A stretch of DNA of 56,818 bases from an uncultured Lachnospiraceae bacterium (GCA_900315055.1 OMXP01000009.1:1-56818), one strand, 5' to 3'. Shown: positions 1 through 9,142, counted from the first letter of the stretch. A program made the numbers and translations. Notes: generated by a model from the sequence alone, not told the origin.

Positions 1-17
1 TATTTCCGTGAGTTCAT
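1..17 (-). CDS. 5' end of a gene leaving the window
   Basis: Only five codons (M-N-S-R-K) are inside the window, so no function can be given. The start is supported by a GGAGG ribosome binding site at 25-29, seven bases upstream of the ATG at 15-17, and by a well-formed promoter at 40-68 pointing the same way. The gene starts a transcript of its own, after the minus-strand bioY/DUF1284 pair. Confidence 0.45.
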
Positions 18-39
18 ACAGTCACCTCCTTACAGGAGG

Positions 40-68
40 ATAGTAGCACGTGTGGCTCAGCAGTTCAA
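40..68 (-). promoter_or_regulatory. Sigma-A type promoter for the gene at the window edge
   Basis: On the minus strand a -35 box TTGAAC (63-68) and a -10 box TACTAT (40-45) are separated by exactly 17 bases. The predicted start point is near 33, leaving a short leader that contains the GGAGG site. Confidence 0.55.
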
Positions 69-91
69 AGTAAATTTATTTATGTCGTTTA

Positions 92-487
92 CTATACTTC
101 TTCTCTTTTTCTGTCACAGATCGGATACCACTCACAGGTTCCGCAGATCTGTTGAAGGCTCTCCCGAAAGAGGACCTTCGTCTTCTGGCTCAGTTCTCCC
201 CATGTCAGCACCTGTCCGTAGGACAGGCCGGCCTTCTCAAGAACCTTCTCATCAAAGACGGGCGGTTTCTTCGAGGAACAGTCATCACCCTTCCGGTTCG
301 GACAGTGCGCACACAGGTCGTCGCACCCCTTTGTCAGCCGGACTTCTGTTTCAGAATCACCCCGAAGCCCCTGTACGACGTCCTGCATGTGCGCGGTAAA
401 GTCTTCATCATAGCCGTGTCCCTCAAAGGAGAGGATACACAGCCCGTGGTGCGGCCGAAGCGGCAGCACCTGCCCTTTCTCAGGCAT
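92..487 (-). CDS. DUF1284 family Cys-rich protein
   Basis: The 131-residue product opens with the LRPHHGLCI motif typical of DUF1284 proteins and has paired cysteines (GCDDLCAHCPN, DDC, ICGTCEWYPIC) that could bind a metal or an iron-sulfur cluster. The function of the family is not established. The start chosen is the ATG at 487: its codon overlaps the bioY stop (480-482) so the two genes are translationally coupled. A longer reading from 520 would only add a basic tail inside bioY. Being cotranscribed with a biotin transporter suggests a link with cofactor supply, but this is inference. Confidence 0.75.
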   Translation of the reverse strand: MPEKGQVLPLRPHHGLCILSFEGHGYDEDFTAHMQDVVQGLRGDSETEVRLTKGCDDLCAHCPNRKGDDCSSKKPPVFDEKVLEKAGLSYGQVLTWGELSQKTKVLFRESLQQICGTCEWYPICDRKREEV

Positions 488-1058
488 TTGCCTTCTTCTC
501 CTCGAAGGTGACGCCCGCACGATTCAGGGCCTTCTCGATGACCGGCGTGATGATCGTGACAATCGCGATCTTCAGCGCATCGCCGGGCAGGAACGGAAGG
601 ACGCAGGCTGCAAGGCTTGCGCCAAGATCCATGCCGGATACCGCCATGAACCAGATGGTGCCAAGAATGTACAGCACCGCCGTGCCGAGAACCATGCCGG
701 CGACAAGGCTCACGTACCTGACGGCGCCCTTTCTGCGGCGACCGGCAAGGTCATAGACAAGTCCCGAGATCAGGGCCAGGGGAAGATATCCCACGATGTA
801 GCCGCCGGTCATGCCGGCGATGATCTGCGCACCTGCCGTCCAGCCCGCGAACACCGGAACACCGATGGCACCGAGCAGGATGTAGACAAGCGTTGCAATC
901 GTGCCCCACTTCCAGCCGAGCAGGCACCCCGCGAACATGACCGCGAAGGTGGCAAGAGAGATCGGCACGGGGCCGATCGGGACGGAAATCGGTGCAAGTA
1001 CACAGATGATGGCAGCGCACATGGCGCACAGTACGAGATTTCTGGTTGTTGTCTTCAT
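480..1058 (-). CDS. bioY: Biotin ECF transporter S component BioY
   Basis: The 192-residue membrane protein should be the substrate-binding (S) subunit of an ECF-type biotin importer, working with a shared EcfAA'T energising module that is not in this window. It has the BioY layout of about six hydrophobic segments, with the family-typical stretches ISVPIGPVPISL near residue 25 and LGAIGVPVFAG near residue 62. The start at 1058 follows AAGGAG at good spacing; an in-frame extension to 1130 would overlap the promoter. A DUF1284 gene overlaps its stop codon. No BirA-type operator was evident near the promoter. Confidence 0.92.
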   Translation of the reverse strand: MKTTTRNLVLCAMCAAIICVLAPISVPIGPVPISLATFAVMFAGCLLGWKWGTIATLVYILLGAIGVPVFAGWTAGAQIIAGMTGGYIVGYLPLALISGLVYDLAGRRRKGAVRYVSLVAGMVLGTAVLYILGTIWFMAVSGMDLGASLAACVLPFLPGDALKIAIVTIITPVIEKALNRAGVTFEEKKANA

Positions 1059-1102
1059 ATCGTTCACTCCTTGGCGCCGTTTCCCGGCGCGTTTCGTGCA
1101 AA

Positions 1103-1131
1103 CGATAGCAGATGGAAATCCAATTGTCAAC
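1103..1131 (-). promoter_or_regulatory. Promoter of bioY
   Basis: On the minus strand a perfect -35 box TTGACA (1126-1131) is followed after 17 bases by TATCGT (1103-1108). It lies between the stop of the upstream membrane-protein gene and the bioY start, so bioY is probably its own transcription unit. Confidence 0.65.
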
Positions 1132-1144
1132 CTTCAATCATTAA

Positions 1145-1615
1145 TCAGTGAACAATCAGAGAAGCAACTGTCAGCAGAAGGAAGAAGATCCCCATCGCGG
1201 GATAGACCATCATCAGCGCATTTTCCGTCCCGTAGATTGCGAGCATCCCCTGAAGCAAAGCCCCGATCGTAAGCCAGGCGATGCCGGTGGTAAGAAACAC
1301 AGAGCTCCAGGAAGGATCAAACGATGCCTTTGCCAGAGCCCTGCAAAGGACCGCCCCCGCAAGGGGAACGAGGAATGCCGATAACAGAAAGGCCGAGGTC
1401 ACGCCAAAGCTGAAGTGCTCATAAACAAGGGAGAAGACCAGGGTGAGAATGGACGCGGCAAGGTACCGCACGGCCTTTTTCTTCCAGATCAGAGAAAAGT
1501 TCATGGCAGGCTCCCTGTCCGTCCTGATTCTTCCATCGCCCTTCTTTTCTGTTCTCCATTCCATGTCCTGGTGCTCCTCGATGTAGTTTTCCTGTTCCTC
1601 ATAGATTTTTTCCAT
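1145..1615 (-). CDS. Small membrane protein of unknown function
   Basis: The product is about 156 residues. An N-terminal third rich in Glu and Lys is followed by four hydrophobic segments, so the protein is probably a four-helix membrane protein with a cytoplasmic head. I do not recognise a family. The ATG at 1615 is preferred over the one at 1624 because it lies eight bases behind the GGAG motif. The gene follows the phosphodiester glycosidase gene by 12 bases and is the last of a three-gene operon with a glycosyltransferase, which suggests a role in surface polysaccharide metabolism (inference). Confidence 0.7.
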   Translation of the reverse strand: MEKIYEEQENYIEEHQDMEWRTEKKGDGRIRTDREPAMNFSLIWKKKAVRYLAASILTLVFSLVYEHFSFGVTSAFLLSAFLVPLAGAVLCRALAKASFDPSWSSVFLTTGIAWLTIGALLQGMLAIYGTENALMMVYPAMGIFFLLLTVASLIVH

Positions 1616-1627
1616 CTGAACCATCTC

Positions 1628-2593
1628 CTATCCGACATAAATGATGTCGCTGACCTTCCGCTCTTTGATGGTGCTGCCGTTCGTGGTCGGCTGATTCACC
1701 ACCTCGCCGCAGAATACCATCGTGCTCGAGCCCCCGCCGTCGAGGTTGTAGGCGGTGGTGCAGCCAAGGGACTGCATGAACTCGGCAAGCTCATACAGGG
1801 AAAACCCCGCGCTCTCGCTTGTCCTGCCGTCGGCTACGACAAACACGTAGTGGTTGTCAGAGAGGATGCCAATCGCGGTTCTCGGGTTGCTTGCCATGGC
1901 CTTTCCGACCTCCTCGTCCTCGGTGACCGAGATCTCGCCGTTCTCGACAAGTCCCGGCCCGAAGGAGAGCACCTGCTGTGCCCCGGCGTCCAAAAGCTCC
2001 TGCGCCATCACCTCGTCCTCGCTGATGACGGAAAAGCTTCCGTCCGCATAGATCACGAGATCCTCCTGCCCGGAGGATGCGCTGTCCCGGTAGAGCACCC
2101 CGTTTCGGATCACATACCCTAAGTCCCGTGCTCCGTAGAAGTCTCCGTTGACTGCAAGAATCGCATTCACCTCGTCTGCGATGTCCGATGTCGTTTCTGT
2201 CACGTTCTTTCCGTAGGTGCCGTCCGCAAGGGCAGTCTTCAGGGCGTCCGCAGACGATACCGTCACATCGGCCACGTACAGGGTCGTATCCTGCCACGTG
2301 CAGGTCGTGACCGTAATGGAAACATTGCCGTCCGAATACGTCTTTGCCGATACCGCACTGACTCCGTCAAGACTCGAGGGATTCACCGCCTCCGTGTCCT
2401 CTGCGGTATACGCTGCCGTCTCCGTGTCCTGTTCCCCGTCTTCTGCTTCTGTTCCCTCCGCCTGGACCTGTGCGGTCGTCTTTGCATATGCCCTCGGGAT
2501 CACGAAGGTGTCAAAGGCCACATAGGAGGTAAAGAGGGCGAGGGCGACAAGACTTGCGGCAAGAACGGTCCCCGGCTTACCTGATCTTTTCAT
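1628..2593 (-). CDS. Phosphodiester glycosidase (NAGPA-domain) protein, membrane-anchored
   Basis: The 321-residue product has an uncleaved-looking N-terminal hydrophobic anchor (residues 10-27) followed by an acidic linker and a C-terminal domain of the NAGPA/DUF2233 type. The diagnostic YNLDGGGSSTMVF motif lies near residue 284, and AVNGDFYG and NPRTAIGI precede it. Enzymes of this family split sugar phosphodiester bonds, such as those in glycopolymers or exopolysaccharide, outside the membrane. It is 13 bases downstream of a GT2-GtrA gene, and the pair suggests building and trimming of a surface glycan. Confidence 0.85.
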   Translation of the reverse strand: MKRSGKPGTVLAASLVALALFTSYVAFDTFVIPRAYAKTTAQVQAEGTEAEDGEQDTETAAYTAEDTEAVNPSSLDGVSAVSAKTYSDGNVSITVTTCTWQDTTLYVADVTVSSADALKTALADGTYGKNVTETTSDIADEVNAILAVNGDFYGARDLGYVIRNGVLYRDSASSGQEDLVIYADGSFSVISEDEVMAQELLDAGAQQVLSFGPGLVENGEISVTEDEEVGKAMASNPRTAIGILSDNHYVFVVADGRTSESAGFSLYELAEFMQSLGCTTAYNLDGGGSSTMVFCGEVVNQPTTNGSTIKERKVSDIIYVG

Positions 2594-2606
2594 TGCTTCG
2601 CCTTTC

Positions 2607-3686
2607 TCAGAGCATCGGGAGCGCAGGAGTGTTCCCGTCCATGAGCTCCGTCACATGGGCCGTCTCCTTCTTCTTCCGAAAGATCACAAGCTTCTGCACG
2701 GTCCAGCTGATCGTAAAGAACGTGAGTTCCGTCACCATCTTTGCAAGGTAGCGGTTGACCCCGGCACCGACAAGCGCATGGAGCAGCAGCGTGTTCCCGA
2801 ACAGGATCACCGCAACCAGCGAAAAGTACTGCAGTGCCGGGCGGAAGAGATTCTCCCGGCTCCTGAAGACGAGGTTCCGGTTGATCGAAAAGTTCACGAC
2901 AGAGCTCAAAGCCCTTGCGCTGATGTTGGAGAGCACAACGGAACCTGTCAGTGCAAGCAGCAGGACGTAGGATATATAGTCCACAAGGAACGAGACAAAG
3001 GACGATCCCGCAAACTTTGCGATCTGCCGGAAGATCCTCGCCGAATCCCGCAGCGCGTGGAAGTGCGAGGACTTATTTCCGTTCTCGTAGATCGTCCGGA
3101 TCGGCACGCCAAGCATCTCGATGTGGTGCCTTGCGCAGTACAGAAGGACGTTCATCTCATACTCATACCGGTCCCCCGGAAGGACGATGAAGTGTCCTGC
3201 CGTCTCGTCCGTGAAGGCACGAAGCCCCGTCTGGGTGTCATAGACGTCCACGCCCGTCGCCGTGCAGAAGATATCCCGTGTCACGGCGTTTCCGAGCCTT
3301 GAGCGCATCGGGATGTTTTTCCCGGCCCTTGACCTCTCGCCGAGGATCAGCGCATTCGGGCAGCGCTGTGCTTCTTCCGCAAGCTTCTTTGCGTCTTCCA
3401 CCGTGTGCTGTCCGTCGGCGTCCATCGTGACGACGACATAGTCCCTCTCATAGCGGATCCGGATGTAGGAAAGGCCGGTCCGAAGCGCCGCGCCCTTTCC
3501 CTCGTTCTCCTCCTGGGTCAGGACGATGGCATCCGATCCCGCCGCCTGAAAGATCTCCCTTTTATCCGCCGCGCTCCCGTCATCGACCACGACAACGTCA
3601 AAGCCTTCCTGCTTCATGTTTCTTACAAGTTCTACCAGCTGTTCGTCCGGATCATAGGCCGGGATCAGTGCGATCTGTTTTCTCAT
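2607..3686 (-). CDS. GT2 glycosyltransferase fused to a GtrA membrane domain
   Basis: Residues 1-220 form a GT-A glycosyltransferase of the polyprenyl-phosphate sugar synthase type, with IPAYDPDE at the N-terminus, VVVDDGS for nucleotide binding and the metal-binding DADGQH motif. Residues 230-345 hold four hydrophobic segments of the GtrA family, ending in a basic tail. Such fusions load a sugar on undecaprenyl phosphate and help to move it across the membrane. The start at 3686 has an AAGGAG site; an upstream in-frame extension has none. It heads an operon with a phosphodiester glycosidase. Confidence 0.85.
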   Translation of the reverse strand: MRKQIALIPAYDPDEQLVELVRNMKQEGFDVVVVDDGSAADKREIFQAAGSDAIVLTQEENEGKGAALRTGLSYIRIRYERDYVVVTMDADGQHTVEDAKKLAEEAQRCPNALILGERSRAGKNIPMRSRLGNAVTRDIFCTATGVDVYDTQTGLRAFTDETAGHFIVLPGDRYEYEMNVLLYCARHHIEMLGVPIRTIYENGNKSSHFHALRDSARIFRQIAKFAGSSFVSFLVDYISYVLLLALTGSVVLSNISARALSSVVNFSINRNLVFRSRENLFRPALQYFSLVAVILFGNTLLLHALVGAGVNRYLAKMVTELTFFTISWTVQKLVIFRKKKETAHVTELMDGNTPALPML

Positions 3687-3786
3687 GTCCGCTCCTTTGC
3701 CTTCTTTTGCCCCTCGTGTTACCAGGAGTATAAAGAGCAACCCTAAGAGGACCTTAAAGCAAAACTGAAGAAACTCTGAACAGATA

Positions 3787-3819
3787 CGGCCGGGCAGAAG
3801 ATGTTCTCCTGCCCGGCCG
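3787..3819 (-). terminator. Rho-independent terminator-like hairpin after the Hsp70 gene
   Basis: An 11-base perfect inverted repeat (3787-3797 with 3809-3819, core GGCCGGGCAG) with an 11-base loop lies 63 bases beyond the Hsp70 stop codon. The T-tract is weak, so termination may be incomplete. Confidence 0.6.
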
Positions 3820-3881
3820 CAATTTGCAATCAGTCACGTATCACCGACCCGCATATGTTTGTAACACTGTCTTCCAGAAAG

Positions 3882-5636
3882 CTACAGATCTCCCATCACC
3901 TGTTCGAGAGCCGTCTTTGCATTCTGCATATCCGTGATCATCTGCTCACTGATCTTCTGCGCATTGAACCGCCCCATGGCCCGTGTCAGGTCCTTGCGGC
4001 AGCGGTCAATCTCCTTCCTCTTTGCCCTGTCCGGGACCTTCGCCCTGTCGGCGGAAAGGGCCGAGGCTTTGGCGGCAAGGCCCTCGCACTCCTGATAGAG
4101 GTCAAGCCCCTGCCGCCGGAGCAAATCCTGTGCCTCGTACATCTGCGCCTGCGCCCTTGCCTGCATCACCTCGTCCTGGGTCATGCGATCCGAAGCGGTG
4201 ATCGTGATCGACTTCTCCTTCCCGGTCACCTGATCCTGCGCGGATACCTTCAGAAGGCCGTTCGCATCGATATCGAAGGTGACATCAATCTGCGGAAGGC
4301 CGGAGGCAGCGCGTTTGATCCCGGAGAGCCGGAACTTTCCGATCAGTTTGTTATCCCGGGCAAGCGGCCGGTCTCCCTGCAGCACGCGGATCTCCACGTC
4401 TCTCTGATACGGCGTTGCCGCATAGAAGGTCTTGGTCAGCTTTGTCGGGATTGTCGTGTTGCGCTCGATGAGCGGCGTGGACACCCCGCCCACGGTCTCG
4501 ATGGAGAGCGTCATCGGGGTGACATCAAAGAGCACCAGGCTCTGACCGGTACCGCGGGAGATGAGGGCATTGCCGGAGAGGGTGCTGCCCTCGATCGCGG
4601 CGCCCATGGCGACGCACTCATCGGGATTGATGTTGCGGGATGGCTCCTTCCCGGTCATCTCTCTCACCTTGTCCTGCACGGCAACGACCCGGGACGAGCC
4701 GCCGACAAGAAGCACCCGGTCGAGATCCTTCGGGGTAAGGGACGCATCGGAGAGTACCTGCCTGACCGGCCCCTCGGTCCTGTCGATGAGAGCCCGGATC
4801 AGCTCATTCATCTTTGCCCTCGTCAGGGTAAGATCGAGGTGCACCGGCTCCTTTCCGTTCATCGCAAGGTACGGCAGACTGATCCTTGTCTCCTCCGCCG
4901 TCGCAAGCTCCTTCTTTGCCTGCTCCGCAGCCTCCCTGATCCGCTGCATGGCCGCCATGTCTTTCTTTACGTTGATGCGGCTCGTCTTTCGAAACTCGTC
5001 GAGGATCCACTCCGTGATCCGCTCATCGAAGTCGTCGCCGCCCAGGTGATTGTCTCCGCAGGTCGAGAGCACCTCGATGATGCCCTCTCCGATCTCGATG
5101 ATCGAGACATCAAAGGTGCCGCCGCCAAGGTCGTAGACCATGACCTTCTGCGCCTGCCCGTGATCGAGTCCGTAGGAGAGCGCGGCGCTCGTCGGCTCAT
5201 TGATGATGCGGAGGACCTCAAGTCCCGCAATCGTTCCGGCGTCCCGTGTCGCCTGCCGCTGGGCATCATTGAAATAGGCGGGTACCGTGATGACGGCCTG
5301 CGTCACGTTCTCTCTGAGGAATGCCTCTGCGTCCTTCCGGATCTGCGAAAGGATCATCGCGGAGATCTCCGGTGCCCTGTAGACCTCGCCGTCGATCCGG
5401 ACGCTCCAGTCCGTTCCCATGTGGCGCTTGACCGATGAGATCGTCCGGTCCGCATTCACCACCTGCTGCCGTCTTGCGATGTCCCCGACAAGGCGCTCGC
5501 CCTGCTTCGTAAACGCCACCACCGACGGGGTCGTCCGTGTGCCCGAGGCAGACGGGATGATGACAGGCTCCCCGTTCTCCACGACGGCAGCGCAGCTGTT
5601 GGTCGTTCCAAGGTCGATTCCGATGACTTTGCCCAT
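3882..5636 (-). CDS. DnaK-like Hsp70 chaperone (stand-alone copy)
   Basis: The 584-residue protein has the full Hsp70 ATPase signature: [10 protein letters not shown] at residue 5, [10 protein letters not shown] near 170 and LLVGGSSRV near 310. A beta substrate-binding domain follows (residues about 365-480), then a short helical lid. The tail ends in VMGDL, without the Gly/Asp-rich tail and EEVD-like end usual in housekeeping DnaK. It is not beside grpE, dnaJ or hrcA and no CIRCE element is present, so I read it as a second, specialised Hsp70. The start at 5636 follows AAGGAG; an upstream reading would enter the leader hairpin. The main dnaK is probably elsewhere in the genome. Confidence 0.85.
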   Translation of the reverse strand: MGKVIGIDLGTTNSCAAVVENGEPVIIPSASGTRTTPSVVAFTKQGERLVGDIARRQQVVNADRTISSVKRHMGTDWSVRIDGEVYRAPEISAMILSQIRKDAEAFLRENVTQAVITVPAYFNDAQRQATRDAGTIAGLEVLRIINEPTSAALSYGLDHGQAQKVMVYDLGGGTFDVSIIEIGEGIIEVLSTCGDNHLGGDDFDERITEWILDEFRKTSRINVKKDMAAMQRIREAAEQAKKELATAEETRISLPYLAMNGKEPVHLDLTLTRAKMNELIRALIDRTEGPVRQVLSDASLTPKDLDRVLLVGGSSRVVAVQDKVREMTGKEPSRNINPDECVAMGAAIEGSTLSGNALISRGTGQSLVLFDVTPMTLSIETVGGVSTPLIERNTTIPTKLTKTFYAATPYQRDVEIRVLQGDRPLARDNKLIGKFRLSGIKRAASGLPQIDVTFDIDANGLLKVSAQDQVTGKEKSITITASDRMTQDEVMQARAQAQMYEAQDLLRRQGLDLYQECEGLAAKASALSADRAKVPDRAKRKEIDRCRKDLTRAMGRFNAQKISEQMITDMQNAKTALEQVMGDL

Positions 5637-5667
5637 GTGTTCTCCTTCTTCTCCTGAATAACAAAAA

Positions 5668-5697
5668 CGGGGGCAAGCATGCATCTGCTCACCCCCG
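5668..5697 (-). terminator. Leader hairpin with T-run upstream of the Hsp70 gene
   Basis: Minus-strand CGGGGG (5692-5697) pairs with CCCCCG (5668-5673), and AGCA (5686-5689) pairs with TGCT (5676-5679). TTTTT follows immediately (5663-5667). It lies between the predicted promoter at 5714-5741 and the start codon at 5636. It may therefore act as an attenuator of the Hsp70 gene, or simply end transcripts from the DHHW gene. Confidence 0.6.
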
Positions 5698-5713
5698 AAA
5701 TCCTTCAGGAATC

Positions 5714-5741
5714 ATTGTAGCCATCCAAAGCCCTGCCGCAA
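5714..5741 (-). promoter_or_regulatory. Candidate promoter of the Hsp70 gene
   Basis: TTGCGG (5736-5741) and TACAAT (5714-5719) on the minus strand are 16 bases apart. The predicted start point is about 10 bases before the leader hairpin. Confidence 0.4.
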
Positions 5742-5820
5742 TAGAGGGCACAGAACTTTCAGAATCGTTTATTCCCGCTTAATAAATTCTCCCTCCGTCT
5801 CTCCTCTTTCTTCCGGCAAC

Positions 5821-7707
5821 CTACTGCGTAAACCCGAAGTCCGCAAGCACCTTCGTGGCATTCTGTGTCGTCAGGAACTCGACGTTGTTCTCGAGGATCA
5901 CGTCGTGAATGTTGTTGTCCGTGATGAACTGTGCCAGGTGCGGGTCGCAGTAGCGGAAGTCCGCGATGTACACCTTGTCGTAGGAGTCCACGAGGAACGG
6001 TGCAAAGGCATCGCCGTAGGAATCCTTGATGAGGATCACGGAAGAGCCGTCATTGAGGTCCGGGTTGTCGATGACCTCCAGCGGCTCATCGCCGCCGATG
6101 AATACCGAGTAGGTATCCCCTCCCTGGATGATCGGATAGTCGACTACGCTGCCGTCCGCCTGCGTCATCTTCATCGTGTTCGTCGCGATCGGGATGTAGG
6201 CCGTGATCGTGTCGGGATTGGCAGCAAGCTCCGGAGAGTGGTTGCTGTAGGCATAGTAGGAACCGAGGAACCCCTCGGAGACCTGGGTCCTGTAGGAGTC
6301 GATCGGCGTCGGCGTGATTCCCTTTATGTCGCAGAACGTCTCATAGGCGTAGTACGCGCCGAGGGCCGTCCAGTGGTGATCCGTCCTGAAGTACACGTAC
6401 TCGCTGTTGTGGTCGAGCAGGTTCTGGTAGACGTTGACCTTCTTGACGTCGTCCGACATCTTCGCGAACATGTACGTGAAGACGCCCTGCTCCGGCTGGG
6501 AGAGCTCCCTCTGGATGTCCTCCGAGAGCATGATGCCGAAGTTGTTCGGCGTCGGCATCGCATAGACATCACAGTCCGGCAGGTGAGCCGCCACCGTGTT
6601 CACCATAGAGGCATAGGTGTCCACGGCCTCCTTGTTGAAGAAGTACACGGAAAAGCCGCTGCCCCCGGCGATGTAGATCGTCCCCACGGCCTCGGGCTCA
6701 TCCGTGATCGCGCCATCCGGCGCATTTTCTTCAGAACTTTCCGTGGAAGCACTCCCGTCCTTTTCTGCCGTCTCCTCTGCAGTCGATACCCCGGCAGAGG
6801 ATTCCGCAGTCTCCGCAGTCTCAGCAGCAGTACTCTCCTCCGAAGAATCGGAAGATGCCGCAGAGGGGATCTCAAGCGTCGGGGCGACATCCACCTTGTC
6901 CGCATCCGGCACCGCATCGGCTGTTGCGGCGTCCTTGATGACGATCCGCTGCCCGATGCCGTAGTGATCCTGAATCGAAGCCTCGGCCGAGATCATCTGC
7001 TCCCTGACAGGGTACGTATCCGCATACCAGGTCATGAGATCCGAGAAGAACGAGCCGTCCATCACGCCGGCAAGGCTGATCTTCGGAAAGGAGGCAAGGT
7101 CTCTCTTTTCCACCTCGGAGTGGGAGGGTCTGTGAAGAACGATGCCCATCGCGGTGACACAAAGAACGATCGCCGCACAGACCGCGACATAAAACCTGCT
7201 CCAGCGCCGGCGCTGTGCCTTGACGGCAGCGCGATGATCCGGGACAGCGGCAGAGGGAGAAATCGTCTGTTGCTCCGGTTCCTCTACCGGCTCTTCCTCC
7301 TGCTTCTCCTCCGCCTTCGGGATCTGAATCCCGAGGGATCTGATCTCAGCGGCAACGCTCGAATCGAGCTGAATCTTCGGCATGCCGGTGGAAGAAAACG
7401 CCTTTCGTCCCTCTTTTGCCTTTTCGAAGGCCTGATCTGCCTGTTCAAAGGATTCGGGTTTTGCCTTTTTTCCGGTTTCCCCGGCCTCTGCCATCTCTTC
7501 CTTTTTCTCTTCCCTGTCCTCTTGGACGGCTTTGCTCTTTTCTTCCTTTTCCTTCTTCCGGGTTTCTTCTGCCTTCTTTTCTTCTTCCTGTATCCTTGCC
7601 TTTTCGAGGAAGTATCCGGACAGGTCGATATCCGCGGTGTAGTCCTCGTCAATCAGCTCCTTTTCGTTTTCCGAAAAGTCGGGCTGTTTTTCGTTTTCGT
7701 CCATCAT
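5821..7707 (-). CDS. DHHW family protein, membrane-anchored partner of MBOAT acyltransferase
   Basis: The 628-residue protein has three parts. Residues 1-165 are a highly charged, Glu/Lys-rich cytoplasmic region likely to form coiled coil. One transmembrane helix spans about 171-191. An extracellular SGNH-like domain follows, with the family motif DHHWTALGAYYAYETF and the late motif LIKDSYGDAF. A Ser/Glu/Thr/Ala-rich low-complexity insert (about 280-335) interrupts the outer domain. DHHW proteins act with MBOAT proteins in O-acylation of surface polymers. The gene is 13 bases downstream of an MBOAT gene and starts behind AAGGGGGGAG. The long charged cytoplasmic head is unusual. Confidence 0.85.
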   Translation of the reverse strand: MMDENEKQPDFSENEKELIDEDYTADIDLSGYFLEKARIQEEEKKAEETRKKEKEEKSKAVQEDREEKKEEMAEAGETGKKAKPESFEQADQAFEKAKEGRKAFSSTGMPKIQLDSSVAAEIRSLGIQIPKAEEKQEEEPVEEPEQQTISPSAAVPDHRAAVKAQRRRWSRFYVAVCAAIVLCVTAMGIVLHRPSHSEVEKRDLASFPKISLAGVMDGSFFSDLMTWYADTYPVREQMISAEASIQDHYGIGQRIVIKDAATADAVPDADKVDVAPTLEIPSAASSDSSEESTAAETAETAESSAGVSTAEETAEKDGSASTESSEENAPDGAITDEPEAVGTIYIAGGSGFSVYFFNKEAVDTYASMVNTVAAHLPDCDVYAMPTPNNFGIMLSEDIQRELSQPEQGVFTYMFAKMSDDVKKVNVYQNLLDHNSEYVYFRTDHHWTALGAYYAYETFCDIKGITPTPIDSYRTQVSEGFLGSYYAYSNHSPELAANPDTITAYIPIATNTMKMTQADGSVVDYPIIQGGDTYSVFIGGDEPLEVIDNPDLNDGSSVILIKDSYGDAFAPFLVDSYDKVYIADFRYCDPHLAQFITDNNIHDVILENNVEFLTTQNATKVLADFGFTQ

Positions 7708-7720
7708 TCTCCCCCCTTCC

Positions 7721-9142
7721 TCAGAACTGGTTGTACAGGAACGGTGTGTAGGTCTGTCCCGCCATTGCAAGGATGCAAAGAACAAGCAGCAGTGCCGAAA
7801 GCGCCGTCATGAGAAGGTACTGTCCCCGCCGTCCGGAGACGGTAAGGGAGAGCTTTCCCTGAATCTTCTGCGCTGCCGCCCTGAAGATGGGCGTACTTGC
7901 AAGGACACAGAAGATCAGGAAGAACAGGTTGTTCTCGAGCGTCAGGGCAACCGGCGTCGTGATCAGCGGCTGCCCGTTCCCGCCGAACAGCCCCCGGATC
8001 ACGAGGCGAAGCGCCGTAAAGTCCGAAAACCGGAACAGCACCCAGCCGAACACGAAGACAAAGATCGTGTAGATGTGTCCGAGGACGGAGGGCAGGTCAT
8101 GTCCCACCTTTTTCTTCCAGAGGTTCTCGATCATGACGAGAATCCCGTAGTAAAGTCCCCAGAGAACGAAGTTCCAGGACGCACCGTGCCAGAGCCCCGT
8201 GAGGGCCCAGACGATCATGACGTTCAGGAACAGGCGCCCGAAGGACACCCGGGATCCCCCTAAGGGAATGTAGACGTAGTCGCGGAAGAACGAGGAGAGG
8301 GAGATGTGCCAGCGGCGCCAGAAATCCCTGACGTTCCGTGCGATGTAGGGGTAGTTGAAGTTCTCCATGAAGTGGAAGCCGATCATCTGCCCGAGGCCGA
8401 TCGCCATGTCCGAGTAGGCGGAAAAATCAAGGTAGAGCTGCAGGCTGTAGCAGACCGCTCCCGCCCAGCAGGCGGCAACCGACGCGCTCCCCGCTCCCGA
8501 GACGGGAAGCACTGCGTCCACGATCTCTCCCATGTGGTCTGCAAGAAGCACCTTCTTGGCAAGACCCACACAGAAGCGGAATGTTCCGTCCGCGATCTGC
8601 GGCGAGCGGAACTTCATCCGGTGGTGGAGTTCCTGATAGAACCCCTCATAGCGGATAATGGGTCCCTGTGTCACGGTCTGGAAGTTCACCGCAAACAGGA
8701 GAAGGTCCTGAAAGCGGTGCTCCGCCGGGATCCTCTCATGATACACATCGGAGAGATAGCTGATGAGCTTGAAGGAATAGAACGAGATGCCAAGGGGCAG
8801 GGCAATCGAAAGGGTCAGATCCTTTCCCGCAAGAGCCCCCACGGTCCCGAGGACAAAGTTCGTGTACTTGAAGATGCCAAGAGCGGCAAGAAGCGCCGCG
8901 CACCCAAGGATCAGAAACGTCTTCTTTTTCTCCGGGTGCTGTTCCATGAGACGCCCGAGTACATAAGCAAGAAGTGTCAGCCCCACGGCAAGGAGCAGGT
9001 ACGAGACGCCTGAGAAGGCATAGAAGATCAGGGAAAAGACAAGAAACACGCGGTTCTTCGCGGCAAGACGCGGCGCAAGGCCGTAGCACAGAAGAAACAG
9101 CGGCAGAAAAATGGCAAGAAAAAACAGCGTCGAAAACGACAT
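7721..9142 (-). CDS. MBOAT family O-acyltransferase (AlgI/DltB-like)
   Basis: The 473-residue polytopic protein carries the MBOAT hallmarks: FWRRWHISLSSFFRDYVYIP near residue 280 and the catalytic His in TGLWHGASWNF (His319). Proteins of this type pass acyl groups, often acetyl, across the membrane to an extracellular polysaccharide or teichoic acid, and a DHHW/SGNH protein such as the one encoded directly downstream completes the transfer. The final acceptor polymer cannot be told from the sequence. A TATACT -10-like box lies about 60 bases upstream, but I see no convincing -35 box. Confidence 0.92.
   Translation of the reverse strand: MSFSTLFFLAIFLPLFLLCYGLAPRLAAKNRVFLVFSLIFYAFSGVSYLLLAVGLTLLAYVLGRLMEQHPEKKKTFLILGCAALLAALGIFKYTNFVLGTVGALAGKDLTLSIALPLGISFYSFKLISYLSDVYHERIPAEHRFQDLLLFAVNFQTVTQGPIIRYEGFYQELHHRMKFRSPQIADGTFRFCVGLAKKVLLADHMGEIVDAVLPVSGAGSASVAACWAGAVCYSLQLYLDFSAYSDMAIGLGQMIGFHFMENFNYPYIARNVRDFWRRWHISLSSFFRDYVYIPLGGSRVSFGRLFLNVMIVWALTGLWHGASWNFVLWGLYYGILVMIENLWKKKVGHDLPSVLGHIYTIFVFVFGWVLFRFSDFTALRLVIRGLFGGNGQPLITTPVALTLENNLFFLIFCVLASTPIFRAAAQKIQGKLSLTVSGRRGQYLLMTALSALLLVLCILAMAGQTYTPFLYNQF

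Noticed and set aside
25..39. Hairpin CCTCC-ttaca-GGAGG hiding the ribosome binding site of the first gene.
   Set aside because: The predicted start point near 33 leaves the CCTCC strand largely outside the transcript.
1059..1144. BirA operator upstream of bioY.
   Set aside because: No paired TTGTTAAC/GTTAACAA-like halves are present; the promoter alone explains the sequence.
3801..5438. A 545-codon open frame on the plus strand.
   Set aside because: It is antisense to the Hsp70 gene, has an Arg/His/Leu-rich composition and no family motif. Similar long antisense frames elsewhere (5905-7812, 36685-38253, 27414-29189) were dropped for the same reason.
3882..5636. Naming the Hsp70 gene dnaK.
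   Set aside because: No grpE, dnaJ or hrcA neighbours and no CIRCE element; the tail differs from housekeeping DnaK, so the symbol was withheld.
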